Below are positions 30,897-36,555 of a stretch of DNA of 36,555 nucleotides, piece by piece. The position numbers and the translations under genes were made by a program. The notes under the pieces were generated by a model. That model was not told the origin of the DNA, did not search any database, and saw only the letters and a list, made by a program, of their open reading frames with translations. The first letter of the stretch is position 1; each line of letters starts with the position of its first letter. Origin of the DNA: Patescibacteria group bacterium (GTDB taxonomy: Bacteria > Patescibacteriota > Patescibacteriia > Patescibacteriales > GWC2-42-12). The stretch covers positions 1-36,555 of the forward strand of contig JAQTVB010000011.1 of NCBI GenBank assembly GCA_028707005.1, read 5' to 3'.

Positions 30897-32096
30897 ATGA
30901 GAATCGTCTTTGGTGGACCAAAGCATTCCGGCAAGTCGGTACTGCTATGGTATCTTAAGAAACTCGTAGCGGCCGTAGGCGACTATATGCCGCTCCGATG
31001 CGCCCCTGACGGTGAGGGGGACTGGACTCAAGAACTCTATCTGACACAGCCCGATCTGGCGCTTGAAATCCGCCAGAAAGGACAGTTCTCGGAGGAGTTT
31101 GTGAGCTGGGCCGAAGGCGCGGTCAAAAACTGCGACTCTCGATTCGGGCTCATTGATGTCGGCGGAATCCCTTCTGCCGAAAACAAACGAATCTGCAAGC
31201 ATGCGGATGCTTTGGTCATCGTGATCTCCGACCAGTACGGTCAGGAGACGCACGAACTTTGGGTTCAATTTGCCAAGGAATTGGGATTGAAAGTCCTTGG
31301 TACGGTACACTCCACCCTTAACTCTGTTGAGGAGTGGAGTAAGACAAATTCTGACAGCAAGTTTGAAGGCCTTGCTGTTGGGTTGGACAGAAAAACCTTC
31401 AAGGGTTCCATAACAGTGGAAACTCTCGCAAAATTCCTGACAGAAAAAACAAAAACAGAAAAGAAAGAAAAACAGATGAACACAATCACAATCGCGCAAA
31501 TCGCCAGTATGATCGGAAAACAGCCGGGGCCAATTAGCTTGCCTGGTGGCAAGACGATTACCGGTCTGGATTGGAAGCCGGAAGAGCTTCCCATGGTCGA
31601 AGCGGCTCTCAAGCCGTTCTCGGCAATGGGGACTCCCTGGTTCGTGGATGGTGCAGGCCCGCAGTGGCTCATCGCGTGCATCACGCACGCTTTGCATCCC
31701 TGCTCGGTGGCGCTCGCCGACTCCAAGGTGGAGGGCGGGCAGGTGCAAATCGGCGAGCGAAAGCTCCCCGAAGGCACTGGTAAGGGTGACCTAACCTTCT
31801 CCGTTGAGGAGAAGGAGGCGGGGGCGATAGTCCGGTACCAATCGGCGAACCCGATTGATTTTCGGAAGCTCTCGGAGCTCGTCCCACCGGCGACTACGCA
31901 GGGCAAGTCAGTTTTTCTGAACGGACGAACGGCGACCTGGGGTGTGGTAGAGATTGCCGCGTGCTACCAGCATGTGGTGCCTGCGGTCTTCGTTGGCCAG
32001 CCCATGGGAGCGGCGGGTTACTGCTATGTCTGCGCCATTACCCACTCGCCCGACATCAAAGTTGGGTCCGTGGTGAAAGAGGCAGACCTGAAGTAG
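30897..32096 (+). CDS. csx3: P-loop ATPase fused to two Csx3-like domains
   Basis: A 399-residue protein from the ATG at 30897, which has AAAGGA 5 bases upstream (an earlier in-frame start would add 65 atypical residues). N-terminal domain (1-180): P-loop GGPKHSGKS (6-14), RCAPDGEGDW and a Walker-B-like LIDVGG, as in the ATPase fused to Csx3 in some cyanobacteria. After a Lys/Glu linker come two Csx3-type domains. The first (about 210-285) keeps DGAGPQW, ITHALHP and ALAD. The second (about 298-395) has GKSVFLNGRTATW and AITHSPDIKVGSVV but lacks the acidic DPR-type segment. Csx3/Crn3 degrades cyclic tetra-adenylate made by type III CRISPR systems. No cas gene or array is visible here, so the ligand is unknown. 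Confidence 0.8.
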   Translation: MRIVFGGPKHSGKSVLLWYLKKLVAAVGDYMPLRCAPDGEGDWTQELYLTQPDLALEIRQKGQFSEEFVSWAEGAVKNCDSRFGLIDVGGIPSAENKRICKHADALVIVISDQYGQETHELWVQFAKELGLKVLGTVHSTLNSVEEWSKTNSDSKFEGLAVGLDRKTFKGSITVETLAKFLTEKTKTEKKEKQMNTITIAQIASMIGKQPGPISLPGGKTITGLDWKPEELPMVEAALKPFSAMGTPWFVDGAGPQWLIACITHALHPCSVALADSKVEGGQVQIGERKLPEGTGKGDLTFSVEEKEAGAIVRYQSANPIDFRKLSELVPPATTQGKSVFLNGRTATWGVVEIAACYQHVVPAVFVGQPMGAAGYCYVCAITHSPDIKVGSVVKEADLK

Positions 32097-32514
32097 TCTC
32101 CCGGCCGAAAAACACCAGACGAAAGTTTGGTTGGGAGAAAATCCGCTCCTGTCAAAAAAGGTAAAATGGCTTTTTGTGTTAAGCCAGCTTGCAAGAGCTT
32201 AATTTGAACACTCCTTGATTGGTGGAGGTTAATCAGTCGGGTTAGCAGGAATGGTTTCCTGCCGTTGCTAAAGCGAAAGCCGAAGCAAAAGGAGAATACG
32301 TCAATTTCTCCTACTTCTTGAGCTTGTGATTTTATAATCATCGGCTCATTGGTAGTCTTGGCCATAGCGGTTTGTTTCTGATAATCCGGGAGCGGACTGC
32401 TATGACTAAGATAATTAAAAGTTTTGTAAGGCGTTTTTTAAACGCCTTGTCGGAATACTATAATAGCATCCCGACACTTGAGGATCTCTGGTTGGATTGG
32501 GGTCCTTAGAATTT
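32097..32514 (+). ncRNA. Structured non-coding space after the Csx3 fusion
   Basis: The 418 bases hold a series of hairpins and no supported gene: CTCCC/GGGAG (about 32099-32142) around CCAGAC-GAAA-GTTTGG (GNRA-type loop, one G-T), TGGCTT/AAGCCA near 32167-32186, and GCAGGAA/TTTCCTGC near 32243. Beyond two-hairpin motif A lie a 12-bp stem CATAGCGGTTTG/CGGACTGCTATG near 32363-32404 with three G-T pairs, and AAGGCGTTT/AAACGCCTT near 32428-32448. The wobble pairs favour plus-strand RNA. TATAAT at about 32459 may start the next gene's transcript. Confidence 0.55.
32291..32348 (+). repeat. Two-hairpin RNA motif, copy A
   Basis: Hairpin I is GGAGAA/TTCTCC (32291-32311), the linker is TACTTC, and hairpin II begins TTGAGCTTGTGATT and closes with AATCATCGGCTCA (32318-32348). 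See copies B, C and D. Confidence 0.8.
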
Positions 32515-32994
32515 ATGAGTACAAAAACGCTAGGCCGGCTGAAGTCCGGCGAACAAGTGGTTGATCGCGAGATCAGCCACATTCACGCAAGCGCAAAGGC
32601 AGGTCTTGCCGAAGCGTTAGCGCGCATTGATTCGCTCGGACATGAGCGGATCAAGGAAACGATTGATCTCGGCCGAGTAATCGGCCGGTCAAATTGCGTT
32701 TCCACAGGCGACGGCGACGAGATCGTCTTCGCTCAAAGGGTGAATCGGCCAGGTCTTTCAAGGTTCGCAAAGAATCGAGAACCGGAGCCGACCTCAAAAC
32801 TCACAATTAAGCTGCATCGTCTCGCTGATGGTAAGTACGAAGTTCGTACTGCTTATATTGGGGAAGCCGGTGTGGCCGAGCCGTGGGATGAGGAAAAAAA
32901 ATCGACTTCAATCCCTTTTTGGAACGCGCACGCGTTCTGCTGGGGATATGAGCCGGTTGTGGTTGGCTCGGAGACTGAAAAGTGTCCGTGGTAA
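32515..32994 (+). CDS. Unknown protein, possibly an RNase-fold (BECR-like) domain
   Basis: A 159-residue soluble protein from ATG 32515 (a TTG 18 bases upstream is less likely). I cannot name it firmly. A helical N-terminus (HIHASAKAGLAEALARIDSL) is followed by DEIVFAQRVNRPGLSRFAKN, then strands TIKLHRLADGKYEVRTAYIG, EPWDEE and FWNAHAFCWG. The order 'DEIv.A.R...L.RF', a strand ending TAYIG and PWD...FW..HA recalls uncharacterised proteins and domains compared with barnase-EndoU-colicin-RelE nucleases. That link is weak. If true it would be the effector of the module. Two-hairpin motif B starts 6 bases after its stop. Confidence 0.6.
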   Translation: MSTKTLGRLKSGEQVVDREISHIHASAKAGLAEALARIDSLGHERIKETIDLGRVIGRSNCVSTGDGDEIVFAQRVNRPGLSRFAKNREPEPTSKLTIKLHRLADGKYEVRTAYIGEAGVAEPWDEEKKSTSIPFWNAHAFCWGYEPVVVGSETEKCPW

Positions 32995-32999
32995 TCAAA

Positions 33000-33076
33000 G
33001 GAGGAACAGGTGTGCGGTAACGCCTATCTGCTCCTCCCCATTTTTGAGTTCGTAAGATTTATTCTTGCGGATTCAA
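33000..33076 (+). repeat. Two-hairpin RNA motif, copy B
   Basis: Hairpin I is GGAGGA/TCCTCC with an inner GCG-GTAA-CGC stem (33000-33037), the linker is CCATTT, and hairpin II begins TTGAGTTCGTAAGA and closes with TCTTGCGGATTCAA (33044-33076), fully paired with three G-T or T-G pairs. Confidence 0.85.
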
Positions 33077-33084
33077 AGAGTGGG

Positions 33085-33138
33085 GTGTTCATGCAATTTG
33101 TTGCTAACTATAAGGTTGGCAATAGGTTGCATGAACAC
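33085..33138 (+). promoter_or_regulatory. Hairpin hiding the start codon of the next gene
   Basis: GTGTTCATGCAA (33085-33096) pairs perfectly with TTGCATGAACAC (33127-33138), which contains the ATG at 33131. The inner stem TTGCTAACT/AGGTTGGCAA (33101-33122) lengthens it. In this fold translation would be blocked. Confidence 0.7.
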
Positions 33139-34456
33139 TACTACAAAATTGACCTTTGGGTCCGGTCGCTTCGGTTCGACCGTTACTAATAATCGAAACG
33201 AGATTGTAGTTGGACGATTCAATCGTCCAACGAAGCTCGTTGACTCCCGGAAGGATGTATTATTGTGCCTGCCGGAGTCGAACAACGCGTGGGATAAGGG
33301 TTATCCTACGCACCAAGAGAGCTGGTTGGCTCTTGCGTTCGTAATCGCTTGCCATAGCAAGCATCACGATCAGAACGGTTTGGCAATCCGGAAAGTGGCT
33401 TACCATTTCCGTATTCCGGATGTGCAGTGGCCGGTGTTGGCTGCGAAAGCGGTCGAGTTTGCCAGCGAGTTCCGCCAGAGATTGGCAGAACCCGGACTTT
33501 CGAGCCGCAAGGCTTTCAAGTCTGCCACTCGCGCTTTGCAGGATTGTTTGCTCTACGCGGTCACACGGGAGTTCCCGGCTGACCAGGATGTATTTCTGGC
33601 CGCTTCTCCGATAAATCCGCTCATCGAGAGGGCAAATCGGGGACGAGCCGGAGAGCTTTCGCACGCCGAAGGGCTGGAGCTTGCGAACGAGATCGACCAC
33701 GAGGTCGAGAAACTCGTTGTGAGTTTCGGCGGGATTGAAAAGTGCCGTAAGGCACTAGACTGTCTCAAAGAGTATTACCGACCGGATGGTCGGGTGATAC
33801 TTCTTCCCGAAAGTATTACCCTCGAACAGGGTGCCGAACTGGTGTCATTTGACATCATCCTCGGTACACCAGACGCTCATGACATGGATGTTGTGAGTGT
33901 GGCAGAGGGAACTAAAGAACCCCGATTGGTTCAACTCAGGGACGAAATTTCCGGTCAGCGTATGGATATCATCCAAGTTTCACCGGAACTCGGTCCAAAG
34001 GATGAACTTATTGGTGGTCATCGGCCGTTTCAGTCAGTAGCAGAGATGCTGCTGGCTAATGGCCGCGCAATTTCGACCGAAGGTAAGGTGCTTTTCGCCC
34101 GTCTTCAGGGGCAGGTTAATCCTGCCGAGTTGGCCAAAAAATACCGGAAGGTAGCGAAGGAGTTTTTCTCCAACGCTTCTGATCGGAAAAGCTGGGTCAG
34201 TCGGCGAGCGGCCGGTACTTCGGTGCCGCAGGTCAAAAAGGTGCTCCCGTTATATAGGATCGCCTGCGACCTGCTACCCCGTGCTTCTTTCATGGAGCAA
34301 AGGGGAGAGTTCACTGGAGGTATTTCACCCGAGAAGTTGGCTGATGAAGCCAGTCTTGGTGATACCTTTCGAAAAATCCGTAATGTTCTTGATCGCCAGG
34401 ACGCAACGGAACAAGAGTTGGAGACGATCGCCGCGGAAATCGAGTGCAAACTCTAG
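33131..34456 (+). CDS. Large protein of unknown function in the accessory module
   Basis: A 441-residue, apparently soluble protein that I do not recognise. I chose ATG 33131 (MNTTTKLTFGSGRF), since the preceding in-frame codons run through hairpins. Its beginning is beta-rich (VTNNRNEIVVGRFNRPTKLV), the middle (about 60-200) is helical with ALAFVIACHSKHHDQNG, and a segment KEYYRPDGRVILLPESITLE precedes another mixed region. The C-terminal third is strongly charged and helical. There is no Walker, nuclease or membrane signature. Its conserved place between the candidate effector and the AAA+ ATPase suggests a structural or adaptor role. The start codon is embedded in a 12-bp hairpin, and only a weak AGG precedes it. 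Confidence 0.7.
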   Translation: MNTTTKLTFGSGRFGSTVTNNRNEIVVGRFNRPTKLVDSRKDVLLCLPESNNAWDKGYPTHQESWLALAFVIACHSKHHDQNGLAIRKVAYHFRIPDVQWPVLAAKAVEFASEFRQRLAEPGLSSRKAFKSATRALQDCLLYAVTREFPADQDVFLAASPINPLIERANRGRAGELSHAEGLELANEIDHEVEKLVVSFGGIEKCRKALDCLKEYYRPDGRVILLPESITLEQGAELVSFDIILGTPDAHDMDVVSVAEGTKEPRLVQLRDEISGQRMDIIQVSPELGPKDELIGGHRPFQSVAEMLLANGRAISTEGKVLFARLQGQVNPAELAKKYRKVAKEFFSNASDRKSWVSRRAAGTSVPQVKKVLPLYRIACDLLPRASFMEQRGEFTGGISPEKLADEASLGDTFRKIRNVLDRQDATEQELETIAAEIECKL

Positions 34457-34503
34457 TTTGCGGCAATGGTTGTGTGTTCCTAAAAAAAACACTCATGAGT
34501 TTT

Positions 34504-34570
34504 GGAGATGTACTTATGGTTTTAAACATCTCCGCTTTCTTCAGTTCGTAACATTAATTTGCGGATTGAA
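34504..34570 (+). repeat. Two-hairpin RNA motif, copy C
   Basis: Hairpin I is GGAGATGT/ACATCTCC (34504-34533), the linker is GCTTTC, and hairpin II begins TTCAGTTCGTAA and closes with TTTGCGGATTGAA (34540-34570). The third pair of stem II is C-G here instead of G-C in copy B, a compensatory change. Confidence 0.85.
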
Positions 34571-34587
34571 TAGAGAAAGGATTTTGA

Positions 34588-34839
34588 ATGGATAGATCTT
34601 TTAAAGAACTTCGGCTCCGAGCGGTATTTGTTCTTCGGCTTTCCGACGAAGTCCGCAAGGAGTTCATCGGAATCGCCAGGGAAAAATCGCCGTCGGCAGG
34701 TTTTAATCTCGCTCTGATTGCCGCGCAAGTGCACGGCATAGTAGGCATGGAGGCGATCGCCGTGGCCAAAGCCACGAGGTGGCTGGCTATGATTCGTCGT
34801 GATCATGGCGTGCAGGTATTTGAACAAGTAGTCGCGTAA
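34588..34839 (+). CDS. Small helical protein of unknown function
   Basis: 83 residues, not recognised. It starts at an ATG preceded by AAAGGA 6 bases upstream. The sequence (FVLRLSDEVRKEFIGIAREK, then AGFNLALIAAQVHGIVGMEA) is mostly helical with a hydrophobic middle but no clear membrane span. It lies just after motif C and before another small gene, with both followed by motif D and the AAA+ gene. Confidence 0.6.
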   Translation: MDRSFKELRLRAVFVLRLSDEVRKEFIGIAREKSPSAGFNLALIAAQVHGIVGMEAIAVAKATRWLAMIRRDHGVQVFEQVVA

Positions 34840-34864
34840 CGGCGACAACAACAAGAAAGAACAT

Positions 34865-35062
34865 ATGAAAAAGGAATTGACTGTCGGTGATTTGTTTAAC
34901 GACAAACGCCCGCCGCTCACTGTTATTCGAGAGGATAATGGGGAGCGGATTATGGTTCATCCGATGTTGGTGGAGTTCGTCTCCGCTGATCGGGTGAAAA
35001 TTCTCGTACCAGGCAAGGAGGGGTTTGGGTTAGTGGTACCGGAAGATCCGCGGGCAAATTGA
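34865..35062 (+). CDS. Small beta-rich protein of unknown function
   Basis: 65 residues, not recognised. MKKELTVGDLFNDKRPPLTV, then ERIMVHPMLVEFVSADRVKI and a final LVVPEDP suggest a small beta-barrel. ATG 34865 is preceded by AAGAAAGAA as a weak ribosome-binding site, 25 bases after the preceding gene. Codon and base use match the neighbours, which supports a real gene. Confidence 0.6.
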   Translation: MKKELTVGDLFNDKRPPLTVIREDNGERIMVHPMLVEFVSADRVKILVPGKEGFGLVVPEDPRAN

Positions 35063-35080
35063 TCTTTACAACATGGCTCC

Positions 35081-35151
35081 GGGGAATGCCAAGAAATTCT
35101 CCACTTTATTGAGTTCGCGATTATCCGCTTTGCGGAATAATCATTGGCTCA
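35081..35151 (+). repeat. Two-hairpin RNA motif, copy D
   Basis: Hairpin I is GGGGAAT/ATTCTCC (35081-35102), the linker is ACTTTA, and hairpin II begins TTGAGTTCGCGATTATCCGC and closes with GCGGAATAATC...CTCA (35109-35151). Its outer part (TGAG, a T-G/T-G/C-T/G-T internal run, GATT/AATC) mirrors copy A. Confidence 0.85.
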
Positions 35152-35224
35152 TAGAGTATCTCACTCTATTAAAAGCGAGGCGGCATTAAATAGGTGGCCG
35201 GAAAATACCAGTGGAGGAATCGTC

Positions 35225-36436
35225 ATGGCAAATGACATCCTTGATTTAGGTGTGCAGATCGCGCCGAAAGCGTCGGCTTTGATGGCGGACGTGGCGGTGC
35301 GGAACATTGGTCGCGAGACGATCGTGCGGGCAACCATGCTCGCGCTTATCTCCGGCCGACCGGCTTTTTTCCTGGGTTCGCCCGGGATCAACAAGACCGG
35401 GACGGTGCAAGACATCGCCAAGCGGATTGACGGGGCTTTGTTTTACGATGCCCTGATGCCTACCATTGTTTCGGTTGAACAACTTATCGTGGAGAGTACC
35501 TCCATTGAAGAGCAGTCATCCGAAAATGGTGGCAAGTCGATTCGCACCAGCGATACACTTGGCCGAGCTGCCAAAGCACACATTCTGTTTGCCGATGAGA
35601 TTTGGAAAGCGGAGCCTCGAGTTCTGCAAACCGTTCTCGACTTGGCAAAAGGCGATGGTGTGCGGCACGAGGGGCGGATGGTGAAAACCCCGTTGCTCGC
35701 GTTTGTGGCGGCTTCAAATGAGCTTCCGGATTCGGAAGGAAACCTCCAAGCGATGTGGTCTCGAATGACCATTCGCGCCGAGGTGAAATCCTTGGACCGC
35801 GCGGGAAAGAAAAATCTCGTGGCGGCCAGGCTCAATCGGGCGCAAGCCGGTAAATCGGCAGCGCCAACCGCAACCCTGACGCTCGCTGAAGTGGAAACGC
35901 TTCGCGAAGTTCGTCCGTTCGTGGAAGTTAGCGATGAGATCGTCGAGATTACGCTCGACCTCTATCAGCAACTTCTCGATGGAGACAATGCGGGGTTTGC
36001 GTGGTTGTGGGCCGATGATCGCAGGTTCGGACGAGTCTTTGATGTTTTGCAGGCCAACGCTCTTCTTGACGGGAGAGTGAGGGTTAGCAAGCAGGACCTT
36101 CGAACGCTGGAGTATTTGCTTTGGGATACGCCCGAGCAGATCGCTACAGTGAAGGCGAAAATCGCGCCGCTCTGCCGGACGCCTTTGTCGGATGCGCAGG
36201 AAGTGTTTGACACTCTGTTTGCGCCGGCGGGTGTGGTGGCGGAAGTGTTGGCTGGTGACCGCAACAAAATCGTGGCGGCTATCACCCAATTCGAAGAGAC
36301 CGAGAAAGAACTCGGTCGTCTCGCTAGCGAGGCGAGTCAAGACGAAAAAACCAAGATTGCCGACCTGCTCGCTAAGGTTGGTGAAGAGAAACAGAACGCC
36401 GTTGCCAAGATTCTTGGCGCCAAGCGTTCAAAGTAG
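35225..36436 (+). CDS. RavA/MoxR-family AAA+ ATPase
   Basis: A 403-residue ATPase. ATG 35225 is preceded by GGAGG at a good distance (an earlier in-frame start is inside motif D). Motifs: Walker A GSPGINKT (as in RavA GPPGIAKS, third Gly absent), Walker B HILFADEIWKA, sensor 1 LAFVAASNELP and QAMWSRMTIRAEVKSL, matching the RavA pattern closely. The C-terminal third is helical and charged (TEKELGRLASEASQDEKTK). MoxR ATPases act with VWA-domain partners to load or remodel protein complexes. The next gene, cut by the window end, is a candidate partner. Confidence 0.85.
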   Translation: MANDILDLGVQIAPKASALMADVAVRNIGRETIVRATMLALISGRPAFFLGSPGINKTGTVQDIAKRIDGALFYDALMPTIVSVEQLIVESTSIEEQSSENGGKSIRTSDTLGRAAKAHILFADEIWKAEPRVLQTVLDLAKGDGVRHEGRMVKTPLLAFVAASNELPDSEGNLQAMWSRMTIRAEVKSLDRAGKKNLVAARLNRAQAGKSAAPTATLTLAEVETLREVRPFVEVSDEIVEITLDLYQQLLDGDNAGFAWLWADDRRFGRVFDVLQANALLDGRVRVSKQDLRTLEYLLWDTPEQIATVKAKIAPLCRTPLSDAQEVFDTLFAPAGVVAEVLAGDRNKIVAAITQFEETEKELGRLASEASQDEKTKIADLLAKVGEEKQNAVAKILGAKRSK

Positions 36437-36447
36437 AAAGGAACGGA

Positions 36448-36555
36448 ATGAATACGAAAGTAAGCCCGCTAACGCGGCAAGAGCTTCAAAAACTCTTGGT
36501 CACGGACGCGGATGCTTTCACAGCGCTCCGCTTCCTTCGTCACCGCGAGCGCACC
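36448..36555 (+). CDS. Start of the next gene (partial), possible VWA partner
   Basis: An open frame from ATG 36448 to the window end (36 codons), beginning MNTKVSPLTRQELQKLLVTD. A good AAAGGAA lies 5 bases before the start, and the gene begins 11 bases after the ATPase stop, so it belongs to the same operon. The visible residues do not reveal a domain. A VWA protein is expected here from the usual MoxR-VWA pairing, but that is not shown by this fragment. Confidence 0.6.
   Translation, partial: MNTKVSPLTRQELQKLLVTDADAFTALRFLRHRERT

Noticed and set aside
31265-31906. Long minus-strand open frames opposite the Csx3-fusion gene
   Set aside because: They are antisense shadows. The plus-strand frame has recognisable P-loop and Csx3 motifs and a ribosome-binding site.
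32291-35151. Integron attC sites as an explanation for a repeated hairpin after each gene
   Set aside because: The motifs lack the RYYYAAC and GTTRRRY ends, consist of two hairpins rather than one long imperfect stem, and lie at inconsistent distances from stop codons. No integrase is seen.

Overview
The window looks like a chromosome segment of a Candidate Phyla Radiation (Patescibacteria) bacterium. It is AT-rich with short genes and has a small-genome style of housekeeping content. Many genes lack a Shine-Dalgarno sequence, and there is a tandem array of VirB2/TrbC-like 'T4SS pilin' genes of the kind common in CPR genomes. TGA is used as a stop (for example lspA and dnaA), so this is not one of the UGA-recoded CPR lineages. 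No rRNA is present, so the phylum cannot be fixed from the sequence alone.

Layout. (1) 1-3.2 kb: tRNA-Val, tsaE, lspA and a DksA/TraR-type zinc finger gene, then a non-coding stretch with a structured minus-strand RNA, two perfect DnaA boxes, palindromes and tRNA-Cys, then a secreted 3D-domain protein. (2) 3.2-7.5 kb: nine consecutive minus-strand pilin-like genes, the first two transcribed being recent duplicates. (3) 7.7-13.5 kb: a secreted unknown, a GT-C-like membrane protein and a bifunctional class A PBP. (4) 13.6-18.2 kb: the classical origin region dnaN-dnaA / rpmH-rnpA-yidD-yidC, with a DnaA-box cluster between dnaA and dnaN. (5) 18.3-29.4 kb: ordinary single genes (lipid-kinase-like, bactofilin, YjjX, TrxA, TrxB, LysE-type exporter, RNase HII, methyltransferase, YraN, Ig-like surface protein, SdpR/SdpI pair, TrmH-type methyltransferase) and tRNA-Arg, -Ala and -Asp. 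The spaces between them hold several families of palindromes. (6) 29.4-36.6 kb: an accessory module whose base composition by eye is more GC-rich.

The accessory module is the most interesting part. Three near-identical strong promoters spaced exactly 85 nt apart fire into about 760 nt of non-coding but highly foldable sequence, a candidate giant structured RNA. Next comes a P-loop ATPase fused to two Csx3 (ring-nuclease-family) domains, then four genes of unknown function, then a RavA/MoxR-type AAA+ ATPase and the start of a further gene that may be its VWA partner. Four of the spaces between these genes carry a previously unnamed two-hairpin RNA motif: a GGAG/CTCC-closed stem, a linker of exactly 6 nt, and a second stem beginning TTGAG or TTCAG. 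Compensatory base changes and G-U pairs point to function as plus-strand RNA. Together this looks like an RNA-rich, nucleotide-signalling or conflict-type system. That functional reading is inference.

All start positions, folds and promoters were judged by eye.
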